43,595 nt of DNA from Flavobacteriaceae bacterium (GCA_947452415.1 CANGCT010000009.1:1-43595); one strand, 5' to 3'; counted from the first letter of the stretch, positions 1 to 6,260 are shown. Made by a program: numbers and translations. The notes: generated from the sequence alone by a model not told the origin.

Positions 1-168
1 AAGAAAGCAGGATTAACCCAATTGCAATTAGCAAATCTTGCAGGTGTAGGAAAGACAACAGTTTTTGATATTGAAAAAAATAAAACAACAGTTAGTTGGA
101 ATAATCTGTTAGCCGTCATTAAAATATTGAATATTGAAGTGCAATTTAAAAGTCCGATGGATAAATGA
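1..168 (+). CDS. hipB: HipB-like XRE-family antitoxin (5' end outside window)
   Basis: Partial gene open from the window edge, 55 codons visible, ending in TGA at 166-168. The visible part reads as the later helices of a Cro/C1 helix-turn-helix: LTQLQLANLAGVGKTTVFDI is the classic HTH core, followed by a short tail ending KSPMDK. HipB-type antitoxins bind operator palindromes and repress their own operon. The stop overlaps the next gene's ATG at 165, so translation is coupled. Position directly before HipS-like and HipT-like genes supports the HipB role. The operator and promoter lie outside the window. Family HTH is secure; the HipB name comes from context. Confidence 0.85.
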   Translation, partial: KKAGLTQLQLANLAGVGKTTVFDIEKNKTTVSWNNLLAVIKILNIEVQFKSPMDK

Positions 169-485
169 TTATGAGAAAAGCAATTATTTTAGTTCATGAT
201 AAAAGGGCAGGGGTGTTGAGTGAAAATGACTCTAAAGGTTTTCAATTTCAATACGATACTACTTATGATGGGGAAGCAGTTTCTTTAACCATGCCAACTT
301 CCTCTACGATTTACTCATTTGACAAATTCCCATCATTTTTTGAGGGCTTGTTACCAGAGGGTATTATGCTTGAGGGGCTTTTAAAAATTGGAAAAATTGA
401 TAAGAATGATTATTTCTCACAACTTATTGCAACTGGAAATGATTTAGTTGGAGCTGTAACAGTAAAAGAGTTGCAAGATGAATAG
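165..485 (+). CDS. hipS: HipS-like protein (HipA N-terminal subdomain 1 as a separate gene)
   Basis: A 106-residue protein matching the N-terminal subdomain of HipA kinases (couple_hipA type): an early beta strand block, then FPSFFEGLLPEG at about residues 54-65, the conserved 'FfegLLPEg' signature, then ATGNDLVGAV near the end, equivalent to the 'GxDxxGAl' segment of HipA. In classical HipA this domain is fused to the kinase core; here it stands alone. In the described HipBST systems the separate HipS neutralises the HipT kinase. It overlaps hipB at its start (ATG at 165; a second ATG at 171 is possible) and hipT at its end (8 bp). The HipS function is inferred from family and gene order. 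Confidence 0.85.
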   Translation: MIMRKAIILVHDKRAGVLSENDSKGFQFQYDTTYDGEAVSLTMPTSSTIYSFDKFPSFFEGLLPEGIMLEGLLKIGKIDKNDYFSQLIATGNDLVGAVTVKELQDE

Positions 486-1401
486 ATGTCCAATAACCTA
501 CGATTTGTGTGGGACTGAAAAGTACAGTCTAAAAGGACTCCGAATGATTGCTCCAAAACTAACGGGTTTAAATGATATACCATTTTCCGCTGCTGAACAA
601 AGACAAGAAGCCGCTAATAGAGCAAATAAATTGTCCATTCAAGGCGTACAACCTAAATTAAGCGCAGTTATTTCGGTTGTAAACCAACAATTTGAAATTG
701 TAAATCAGTTTGGAAATTATATTATCAAACCTCAAAACGATATTTTTCCTGAACTTCCGCAGAATGAAGACGTAACAATGAAAATGGCAAAAGTTTACGG
801 ACTTGATGTGCCTCTTCATGGTTTGATTTATTCAAAAGATGGTAGTTTGTCCTATTTTATTAAAAGATTTGATAGATATAGCAAAGGGAAAAAATATGCA
901 ACAGAGGATTTTGCTCAATTGACTGGAAATTCCAGAGATACTAAGTACAATTACACAATGGAAAAATTAGTTAATGTAATTGATGAATATTGTACTTTTC
1001 CAGCCATAGAAAAAGCAGATTTTTTTAAGAGAATTTTATTTTGTTTTATAACAGGGAATGAAGACATGCACTTAAAGAATTTCTCAGTAATTACAAAGGC
1101 TGGAAAAACTACTTTGACTCCGGTATATGATTTTTTAAATTCCTCTATTTCCATTAAGAATCCCCAAGAAGAGTTAGCACTTTCACTTAAAGGAAAAAAA
1201 AGTAATTTTAAGTCAACAGAACTTTTAGATTATTATGCAAAAGAACGATTAGAACTAAATGATAAAACAATAGATTCTATTTTATTTGATATTAATAAAA
1301 GTGTTTCTAAATGGACTGAACTAATAGAAATTTCTTTTTTATCTGACCAAATGAAAGAAAAATATTTGAAGTTGATGAGTAATAGAATTGGTAGATTTTA
1401 A
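478..1401 (+). CDS. hipT: HipT-like serine/threonine kinase toxin (HipA C-terminal core)
   Basis: A 307-residue HipA-family kinase core without subdomain 1. Visible motifs: Gly-rich loop SIQGVQPK at residues 53-60, whose Ser53 aligns with the autophosphorylated Ser150 of HipA; ATP-binding Lys84 (NYIIKP); catalytic loop GNEDMHLKN at 193-201 with Asp196; and the metal-binding VYDF with Asp218. All key kinase residues are present, so the toxin looks active. HipA targets GltX and the known HipT targets tryptophanyl-tRNA synthetase; the target here cannot be read from sequence. Translationally coupled to hipS by an 8-bp overlap. The described HipT loop carries two serines (SxS type); here the second position is Gln55. 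Confidence 0.88.
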   Translation: MNRCPITYDLCGTEKYSLKGLRMIAPKLTGLNDIPFSAAEQRQEAANRANKLSIQGVQPKLSAVISVVNQQFEIVNQFGNYIIKPQNDIFPELPQNEDVTMKMAKVYGLDVPLHGLIYSKDGSLSYFIKRFDRYSKGKKYATEDFAQLTGNSRDTKYNYTMEKLVNVIDEYCTFPAIEKADFFKRILFCFITGNEDMHLKNFSVITKAGKTTLTPVYDFLNSSISIKNPQEELALSLKGKKSNFKSTELLDYYAKERLELNDKTIDSILFDINKSVSKWTELIEISFLSDQMKEKYLKLMSNRIGRF

Positions 1402-1504
1402 TTTTAATAAGCATATAAAAAATAACCTCTAAATTTTACTTACACTCTTTATGGTATAGTACCTCCAATAGCATAATAGTTGGAAATCAATATGACTTTT
1501 TTCA

Positions 1505-1957
1505 TTATTCAATAGATTTAATATTTTTATCATCAATTAATTTTTTTCCAATTCGAACCAATACTGCCAATGGTACTCCAAGAAGTAAAGCAAATGCTAT
1601 GATATTTTCTATAGTTGCATAATAATAGGGTTCGTTAAAAACAAAAATATACAATTGGGTAAATCCAAGAATAATTAGTCCTGCTAAAAAGCCCAACCAG
1701 TAGTAAGTGAGTATTTTAATAGCAAAAACTAAATATATATTTTCAGTTTTTAAAGGTTTGTTAACTTGGCTTGCTATGAAAAGTAAAGTTCCAAATGGCA
1801 AACCACTTATCAATGGCGTTTTTAGGAGTATTTCTAAATCGATATACGAATAAAAAGTGTCAAAGAGCAATCCGTAAATATTAATAAATCCTAACATAAT
1901 TAAGGATGCAATACAGCCATAGGCGTAAAACTTTAATATTGTTTTTAGGTTATTCAT
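1505..1957 (-). CDS. Small polytopic membrane protein of unknown function
   Basis: 150 residues with about four hydrophobic segments: roughly residues 10-32, 50-66, 76-105 and 120-138, ending in a charged tail (KKLIDDKNIKSIE). I do not recognise the family. It is the last gene of an apparent three-gene minus-strand operon: 24 bp separate it from the gene at 1982-2476, itself 8 bp from the paralogue-A gene at 2485-2952. If cotranscribed, it falls under the palindrome-controlled promoter at 2979-3016. No signal peptide cleavage site is evident; it is probably an inner-membrane protein. Confidence 0.7.
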   Translation of the reverse strand: MNNLKTILKFYAYGCIASLIMLGFINIYGLLFDTFYSYIDLEILLKTPLISGLPFGTLLFIASQVNKPLKTENIYLVFAIKILTYYWLGFLAGLIILGFTQLYIFVFNEPYYYATIENIIAFALLLGVPLAVLVRIGKKLIDDKNIKSIE

Positions 1958-1981
1958 TTTAAATTATCAGGTTAAGTTTAT

Positions 1982-2476
1982 TTAAATTAAATGGAGACAT
2001 AAGGCTAATTTCTTTAGATTTTCCGAGATTTTATCTTGAAAAAACAAAGCAGTTTTCATTTGAGGTAACTCAATTGCCATTCGACCTTTGGTCAAACCAG
2101 TAGATTTATTATGAAATTCAAATTCTACATTAGAAACTAATTTTCCTTCTGCAATTATGAATTCCAATTCCCGATTATTACCAATAAAATGCACCATAGT
2201 GGTAGCCTCTAAACTATTGGTTTCTTTTATCCAACGAAAGGTTTCTTTGTTGATGAAATTGGAAGCTTTTAGTTTCATTGGGCGTATGAATTGGTTTAAG
2301 TTTTTATGTGCGATTGTTTCCCCAACAAAATGAGTTTTCGATTTGGTTAAAGCTTTAATTTCCACTGGATACATCTTGTCCAATTTGGTAATAATGTAAA
2401 AGCCGTTTTCATCTGCCCAAATGTGTTTGTTTCTTCGCATTACAACTACGTCGCCAAGTTCTGGTAGGTTTTTCAT
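1982..2476 (-). CDS. Hypothetical protein, middle gene of the paralogue-A operon
   Basis: 164 residues, soluble-looking, no signal peptide or membrane segment. The N-terminal half is rich in short beta-type stretches (DVVVMRRNKHIW, GFYIITKLD), the C-terminal half reads ELEFIIAEGKLVSNVEFEF and ends in an amphipathic helix (KISENLKKLALCLHL). I do not recognise it. It begins 8 bp after the stop of the upstream paralogue-A gene and is probably translated from the same mRNA. Its neighbours suggest a shared role with the WYL-controlled beta-sandwich protein, but nothing in the sequence gives a function. Confidence 0.7.
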   Translation of the reverse strand: MKNLPELGDVVVMRRNKHIWADENGFYIITKLDKMYPVEIKALTKSKTHFVGETIAHKNLNQFIRPMKLKASNFINKETFRWIKETNSLEATTMVHFIGNNRELEFIIAEGKLVSNVEFEFHNKSTGLTKGRMAIELPQMKTALFFQDKISENLKKLALCLHLI

Positions 2477-2484
2477 ATATCTAT

Positions 2485-2952
2485 TTAATTAAAGTTATTG
2501 CTTATGTTTATTAATAATGGCTGTCCTTTGGTAAGCGCTACCCGAAAAAAATTGAAATAACTTCCGGCTGCTAGTTTTTCTACAATATCAATTTCGGTAA
2601 CTGTTTTGGGTAGGGCAGGGAAGAGTAAGGTAAATTGCAACACTTGTCCGCTTCTTTTAAAAAAATGTTTATTGGGCGCCATAGGAATATTGATCGCTTT
2701 AAGTAAACCGTATTTTTTATCCGAGCCGGAAGGTCTTATAAAGGCAGTGCTAATTATTTGTACCCAACCTCCATTAGGATAGTGCTTAGGAGAAATATAA
2801 GTAAAATCTATACGGGTGTAATGATCGTCAATGCTAATACTTTCAATCCCAATTTCATGCTCCGGTGTATATTCGGCGAATGGGGATTTAAAAACTAGCG
2901 TGTCATAATCCGTTAGTTTAAGTGCTTCTTCTTTAGTTTTTTGTGTTTCCAT
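2485..2952 (-). CDS. Predicted beta-sandwich protein, paralogue A of the WYL locus
   Basis: 155 residues, no signal peptide, beta-rich. Family not recognised, but clearly related to the protein encoded at 5092-5505. Shared pattern in order: IDF-Y, then a Tyr and GGW (NGGWVQ here, SGGWIR there), a T-FI strand, IP--P--H-F (INIPMAPNKHFF here, TGIPIRPEHHYF there), a LFPA-P-T strand (LLFPALPKTVTEIDIVE) and a closing FNFFRVAL strand. This GGW/FPALP/I-I-E pattern suggests an Ig-like sandwich (inference). It heads a three-gene operon and is preceded by a -7 element (2979-2986) with a 23-bp palindrome at 2994-3016 just upstream of it. Confidence 0.75.
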   Translation of the reverse strand: METQKTKEEALKLTDYDTLVFKSPFAEYTPEHEIGIESISIDDHYTRIDFTYISPKHYPNGGWVQIISTAFIRPSGSDKKYGLLKAINIPMAPNKHFFKRSGQVLQFTLLFPALPKTVTEIDIVEKLAAGSYFNFFRVALTKGQPLLINISNNFN

Positions 2953-2978
2953 AATTAATAGTTTTTAAGTTTATGAAG

Positions 2979-2986
2979 CAAATTTA
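2979..2986 (-). promoter_or_regulatory. -7 promoter element of the paralogue-A operon
   Basis: Read on the minus strand the bases are TAAATTTG, an exact match to the Bacteroidota -7 consensus TAnnTTTG. It sits 27-34 bp before the start codon at 2952. The palindrome at 2994-3016 begins 7 bp upstream of it and therefore fills the spacer between the -7 and -33 elements, a position suited to repression. Confidence 0.6.
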
Positions 2987-2993
2987 GAACCTC

Positions 2994-3016
2994 ACTCCGC
3001 ACCATTTGTACGGAGT
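2994..3016. promoter_or_regulatory. 23-bp palindromic operator, copy 1 (paralogue-A operon)
   Basis: Left arm ACTCCGCA (2994-3001), 7-bp spacer, right arm TACGGAGT (3009-3016); one imperfect pair. The same design, ANTCCGYA-N7-TACGGANT, recurs at 4056-4078 upstream of the WYL regulator. Equal arm length, equal spacer length and shared core bases at two promoters of one island argue for a common DNA-binding protein, most simply the WYL regulator itself. Confidence 0.65.
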
Positions 3017-3028
3017 TAAAAAAAGTTT

Positions 3029-3055
3029 AAAAAAATGCCCCACGATGGTGAGGCA
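3029..3055 (-). terminator. Rho-independent terminator after the collagen-like lipoprotein gene
   Basis: On the minus strand TGCCTCAC (3055-3048) pairs with GTGGGGCA (3043-3036, one G-U pair) around a 4-nt loop, followed by a run of T. It lies 17 bp after the stop of the gene at 3072-3602. Confidence 0.8.
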
Positions 3056-3071
3056 CTGATATAAAAAGAAA

Positions 3072-3602
3072 TTAATCTTGAAGTTGAAGTACTTCTTTTA
3101 CTTGGTTATAATCTTTCCAATCCGTATTTGGATTTGCCATTTTATTGGAAGCCGAGATTACTACAATTCTAAATACATTTGTTCCTGGTGTTACTGTATA
3201 ACCTGATTGTGAAGTTAGATTTACTTCAACAGCACCAATATAAAATGCATAGTTAAAGAAATAGTGATTTTGAGGATTTGAAGATGGGAGTGCTTGCCAT
3301 TCACTTCCAACTTGACAAAATACAGAAACCATGCCTTTGTCAACAATAGCTTGAGTAATAGCTTGAGAAGTTAATGTTGTACTCCAAGAAGTGCTTGTTC
3401 CTCCTCCATTTGTCCAATTACTTGGAGGAACTGAAACTGTAACTGATCCAATTACATTAGCATTCCCATTGGTTCCATTAGTACCATTTGCACCCGCAAT
3501 TCCTGTAGCGCCAGCAGGTCCTATTGCTCCATCTTTAGAACAACTAACTGTCATGATTGCAGTAAGTAGGATTACTGCGGTTTTAAAAAATGTTTTTTTC
3601 AT
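3072..3602 (-). CDS. Lipoprotein with short collagen-like repeat
   Basis: 176 residues. Signal peptide II: MKKTFFKTAVILLTAIMTVSC with lipobox VSC (Cys21). It is followed by a collagen-like Gly-x-y block at about residues 25-47 (GAIGPAGATGIAGANGTNG), then a beta-rich globular part ending DYNQVKEVLQLQD. Such lipoproteins with a G-P-A-G-type stalk and a beta C-terminal domain are common in Bacteroidota with unknown function; the stalk likely spaces the domain from the outer membrane. A strong terminator follows. The 86-bp leader between it and the upstream HTH gene can fold (see 3603-3688). No link to the WYL regulator is proven beyond position. Confidence 0.85.
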   Translation of the reverse strand: MKKTFFKTAVILLTAIMTVSCSKDGAIGPAGATGIAGANGTNGTNGNANVIGSVTVSVPPSNWTNGGGTSTSWSTTLTSQAITQAIVDKGMVSVFCQVGSEWQALPSSNPQNHYFFNYAFYIGAVEVNLTSQSGYTVTPGTNVFRIVVISASNKMANPNTDWKDYNQVKEVLQLQD

Positions 3603-3688
3603 AATTATTTAATTTAGGGTTTTCTTACTCTTATGGCTTTTCAGTTCCGCCTCGTTTATTATAGTGGGTTCTGAACTCCACTTTTTTG
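3603..3688 (-). promoter_or_regulatory. Possible structured mRNA leader of the lipoprotein gene
   Basis: Between the HTH gene stop and the lipoprotein start, the minus-strand RNA has hairpin AGUGG (3682-3678) / CCACU (3667-3663) with a 10-nt loop, then GGC (3651-3649) / GCC (3637-3635) enclosing GGAACUGAAAA. The sequence after the second stem is purine-rich. This could be a cis-regulatory leader or simply the untranslated gap; support is only by eye. Confidence 0.3.
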
Positions 3689-3904
3689 TTATCTAATAAA
3701 TTTAAATTCACCATCATTATTATAGATATAGGACATTCTATGGTAATCATAAACTATAGGAGCGTTCAACGCTTTTTTCATAAAGGCAATATAATTGTAA
3801 ACAGTTCTTTCAGTCATGGAGAGTTTGGAAGCCAATTGCTTTGGACTTCCTGTCATCTCCTTATCAATGAGATTATCCAATTGTATGATTATTCTTATAT
3901 CCAA
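3689..3904 (-). CDS. Stand-alone winged helix-turn-helix protein (WYL/HTH_11-type N-terminal domain only)
   Basis: About 71 residues. GSPKQLASKLSMTERTVYNY at residues 19-38 is the HTH, and ALNAPIVYDYHRMSYIYNN at 45-63 is the wing, the same 'api-yd--r-gY-y' pattern seen in the DNA-binding domain of WYL regulators. No effector domain follows. There is no in-frame ATG upstream; the apparent start is TTG at 3904 (RNA ..AAAG UUG GAU), so the N-terminus is uncertain; the frame stays open to a TGA 36 bp further up. A perfect 8-7-8 palindrome lies 20 bp upstream (3925-3947), suggesting autoregulation. Small HTH proteins of this kind are widespread in Bacteroidota with unclear targets. Confidence 0.75.
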   Translation of the reverse strand: MDIRIIIQLDNLIDKEMTGSPKQLASKLSMTERTVYNYIAFMKKALNAPIVYDYHRMSYIYNNDGEFKFIR

Positions 3905-3924
3905 CTTTGCAATTTTAACACTTG

Positions 3925-3947
3925 CTACTGAAACTGAAATTCAGTAG
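3925..3947. promoter_or_regulatory. 23-bp palindrome upstream of the small HTH gene
   Basis: Perfect arms CTACTGAA (3925-3932) and TTCAGTAG (3940-3947) with a 7-bp spacer; it also contains a nested ACTGAA-A-TTCAGT palindrome. On the minus strand a weak -7-like TAAAATTG (3917-3910) starts 7 bp after the palindrome, the same geometry as at the paralogue-A promoter. Arm sequence differs from the ANTCCGYA operators, so a different protein, probably the small HTH product, is the likely ligand. Confidence 0.5.
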
Positions 3948-4055
3948 GGTTATAATATTTTGCATATAAAATGAATTGATTTTAAGCTTATTAATTTTCA
4001 AATGATGTCATTTTTTTTGATTTCTTATTAAATTATGACGCAAAGATTTATTTTC

Positions 4056-4078
4056 ATTCCGTAATATCTATACGGAAT
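4056..4078. promoter_or_regulatory. 23-bp palindromic operator, copy 2 (WYL regulator operon)
   Basis: Perfect arms ATTCCGTA (4056-4063) and TACGGAAT (4071-4078) with a 7-bp spacer, 35 bp before the WYL gene's ATG. It matches copy 1 at 2994-3016 in arm length, spacer and core. The -7 element here is not clear; TATTTTTT at 4082-4089 is the nearest TAnnTTTG-like match. Confidence 0.65.
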
Positions 4079-4113
4079 AAATATTTTTTATATATTTATA
4101 AAAATTTTTAGAA

Positions 4114-5088
4114 ATGTCAATATCAAAATCGGCTTATAGAAGATATAAAGTGATTGATTCCGTGCTTCGTAACAAGAGTAGGAAGTATCCAAGTATTGAG
4201 GAAATTCAAACAGCATGTGAAAATGCTTTAGATTTAAAACCTTCTTTAGATACATTGGAAAAAGACTTTAGAAACATGAAAATGCCAGAACCTGATGGTT
4301 TTGATGCTCCAATTGCTTATTGCAGACAAAACAGAGGTTACCATTATAAAGACCCTAATTTTTCTATCAATGGAGTTAGTTTATCTTATAAAGATGTGGA
4401 CAGTATTAAAGAAGCACTAGAGATACTTCAAAGTATTGGAAGTTCAAGAGTAAGTGAAAGTTTTAATTATGCCTTAAATAAAATATTAGTAAGTTATAAA
4501 GAAGAATTTCCTGATGGGAATTCCATGCGTAAGATAATAGAAACAGAATCCATATCCGGTTCTAGGGGATTTGAACATTTTGAAATTTTGTTTTTGGCTT
4601 GTAAAAACAAGACCCCTTTATCATTTACACATTATTCCTATCAGAAAAGAAGATTTAAGTCGGTAATAGTGCACCCGGTATTACTTAAAGAATTTGATAA
4701 TTTTTGGTATTTGCTAGGATATTCAGAAGGCCATAATGCATTGCGAACCTTTGGTTTTGATAGGGTATACGAGCCCATGTTGTTGAATAGAAAATTTATT
4801 CCAACATCTGCAGATATTGTAAATAATTATTATAAAGATATTTATGGTGTTTATCCAATTGAAAACCAACCCAAACAAGAAATTGTAATTTTCACTTCTC
4901 CATTAGTATCCAATTATTTTGAGGCTTATCCTATACACGGAAGTCAAACAAGTAAAAAAAATGATCGTGGATGTGTGTTTAAACTTCAATTGGTTCCTTC
5001 TGTTGAATTGTTAAAACTATTTAGATCCTATGGTTCTGAATTAATTGTTTTGGAGCCCAAGTGGTTAATTAAAGAACTAAAAAATTAA
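4114..5088 (+). CDS. WYL-domain transcriptional regulator (HTH-WYL-WCX)
   Basis: 324 residues. N-terminal winged HTH at about 5-80, with a wing APIAYCRQNRGYHYKD; central WYL domain at about 150-225 containing the literal Trp-Tyr-Leu at 198-200 (FWYLLGYS) and the following RTFGFDRVYEP strand typical of the fold; a C-terminal WCX-like dimer extension at about 250-324. WYL domains sense small ligands or nucleic acids, and several members (BrxR/CapW type) repress their own operons by binding palindromes. It begins 35 bp after operator copy 2 and is 3 bp from the paralogue-B gene, so the two form an operon. Likely an autoregulator that also controls the paralogue-A operon (inference). Confidence 0.88.
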   Translation: MSISKSAYRRYKVIDSVLRNKSRKYPSIEEIQTACENALDLKPSLDTLEKDFRNMKMPEPDGFDAPIAYCRQNRGYHYKDPNFSINGVSLSYKDVDSIKEALEILQSIGSSRVSESFNYALNKILVSYKEEFPDGNSMRKIIETESISGSRGFEHFEILFLACKNKTPLSFTHYSYQKRRFKSVIVHPVLLKEFDNFWYLLGYSEGHNALRTFGFDRVYEPMLLNRKFIPTSADIVNNYYKDIYGVYPIENQPKQEIVIFTSPLVSNYFEAYPIHGSQTSKKNDRGCVFKLQLVPSVELLKLFRSYGSELIVLEPKWLIKELKN

Positions 5089-5091
5089 GAC

Positions 5092-5505
5092 ATGAAAAAA
5101 AATAAAATTATTCTTTTCACGATAAACAAAAATGGTCATTCTATAGGTAATCCCGATTTGCTTCGTATAATATTAAGTCCAGATTATACAAAAATCGACT
5201 TTGGATATACTGCCAAAGAAAAATACATAAGTGGTGGATGGATACGAATGGAGAAAACTACTTTCATTGAAATAATAGAAACTGGAGAACGTTTGGTTTT
5301 GACTCAAGCTACCGGAATCCCTATAAGACCCGAGCACCACTATTTTGAATCTAAAAAAGATTGGCGCTATTTTTCGCTGTTCTTTCCAGCAATTCCCCAA
5401 ACTAATTCCACTATAAACATTATTGAAATCGAAAACGGAACTAAAAATGATTTTAATTATTACAATATTTTACTTAAAATGGAAGATGGGGTGGAGGTGT
5501 TGTAG
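5092..5505 (+). CDS. Predicted beta-sandwich protein, paralogue B of the WYL locus
   Basis: 137 residues, no signal peptide or membrane segment. Homologous by eye to the protein at 2485-2952: KIDFGYTAKEKYISGGWIR, TTFIE, TGIPIRPEHHYF, LFFPAIPQTNSTINIIEIE and FNYYNILL align strand by strand with paralogue A. Family unknown; probably a cytoplasmic Ig-like or jelly-roll domain. It lies 3 bp after the WYL gene. Because one copy travels with the regulator and the other sits behind the same operator, the pair may be the output, or one may be a sensor for the regulator. That is inference from layout only. Confidence 0.75.
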   Translation: MKKNKIILFTINKNGHSIGNPDLLRIILSPDYTKIDFGYTAKEKYISGGWIRMEKTTFIEIIETGERLVLTQATGIPIRPEHHYFESKKDWRYFSLFFPAIPQTNSTINIIEIENGTKNDFNYYNILLKMEDGVEVL

Positions 5506-5751
5506 TAATGGTAAATTGTTGAGGAAATAATTTTATAAATATTTTTTTCTTCAATAGGTTACCTTTTTGTTTTTTCTTTATTAATAATAAAAACAAATAT
5601 TTATGAATTATTAATTCTTCAAGATAATTACTCAAATATAATTGAAGATAGTTCAGTTGACTCGTATAATTATTTTGAGGATGAGGTTTAAAAAATAAAG
5701 TAGTGTTTAATTCTGCACTAATAACAAAAAAAAACAACGAAAAATGTAACT
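5506..5751. other. AT-rich intergenic region
   Basis: Between the WYL operon and the ssrA terminator. I see no convincing gene. A plus-strand frame at about 5546-5689 reads a hydrophobic stretch then an acidic end (DSYNYFEDEV) and a stop, but it has no ATG/GTG/TTG start, so it is at best a decayed or chance ORF. No strong terminator hairpin for the WYL operon was found. Confidence 0.4.
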
Positions 5752-5792
5752 AAAAAAAATAAACCCTTGTAAATAAATAACTTACAAAGGTT
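5752..5792 (-). terminator. Rho-independent terminator of ssrA
   Basis: On the minus strand AACCTTTGTAA (5792-5782) pairs with TTACAAGGGTT (5772-5762, one G-U pair), then a run of eight T (5759-5752). It lies immediately after the tmRNA 3' end. Confidence 0.85.
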
Positions 5793-5796
5793 TTTG

Positions 5797-6192
5797 TGGA
5801 GTCGCCGAGAATCGAACTCGGGTCCAAACAAGCAATCAAAGAGCTTTCTACACGCTTATTTTCTGATTGAGTTTTCGTTATTTTGCTAGGCCAAAAACAG
5901 CCACAAAATACTTATCTTCTTAATTTTTCGTAACAGCTCCGAAGCTTTACTGTTCTTAGGTTCATATTTACGATTCACCTATATCGACCGCCATAAACCA
6001 AAGCTTTCGAGGTGAATCCTGCTTTCCTACCTGGTAGGAGCGTGGCCAATCTTACTATAATTCAGATTATGCAGCAAGAGCGTAGTTTCCTTCGCCGTTT
6101 GTGTGTTTTGAAAATTGATATTTACGAGCCAAAATTCAATGCTCGACGTGCTTACTGTTCAATTCCACTTGCTGTCAAAACCAGTCGACCCC
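5797..6192 (-). ncRNA. ssrA: tmRNA (ssrA)
   Basis: Transfer-messenger RNA of about 396 nt. The 5' end GGGGTCG (6192-6186) pairs perfectly or by wobble with CGACTCC (5804-5798), forming the 7-bp acceptor stem; the discriminator A is at 5797 and CCA is not encoded. The T-arm reads GAGTTCGATTCTCGG near the 3' end, and the 5' part has the typical CTGGTTTTGACAGC. The tag reading frame at 6096-6067 encodes GEGNYALAA followed by TAA, fitting Bacteroidota tags that end in NYALAA. With SmpB it rescues stalled ribosomes and marks the nascent chain for ClpXP-type proteases. The long plus-strand ORF here is an artefact of this RNA. Confidence 0.96.
6067..6096 (-). other. tmRNA tag-peptide reading frame (GEGNYALAA)
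   Basis: Ten codons from GGC (6096-6094) to TAA (6069-6067), read inside ssrA. GGC as resume codon is inferred by comparison with known Bacteroidota tags such as GETNYALAA and GENNYALAA, which start with the same Gly-Glu. Confidence 0.85.
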
Positions 6193-6228
6193 AAGTTTTG
6201 CTTAGTCTTCATGAAAAAACCGTGCTTG

Positions 6229-6260
6229 CAAATATACTAACAAATACAAATGCAATCCAA
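6229..6260 (-). promoter_or_regulatory. ssrA promoter
   Basis: On the minus strand a TTG (-33) at 6260-6258 and TATATTTG (-7) at 6236-6229 are separated by 21 bp, matching the Bacteroidota sigma-A consensus. Start of transcription would be near 6223, giving an about 30-nt 5' leader removed during tmRNA maturation. Confidence 0.7.

Noticed and set aside
4114..5088. WYL regulator as proof of an anti-phage defence island
   Set aside because: BrxR/CapW-type WYL repressors mark defence loci, but none of the neighbouring genes shows a nuclease, CBASS, BREX or other defence motif.
5546..5689. Plus-strand frame ending DSYNYFEDEV with a hydrophobic N-terminal part
   Set aside because: No start codon between the preceding stop and the frame; cannot be told from chance or a decayed small membrane protein.
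5474..5737. 87-codon minus-strand ORF after the WYL operon
   Set aside because: Overlaps the 3' end of a real gene, composition is low-complexity (poly-K, poly-P) and it has no recognisable start context.
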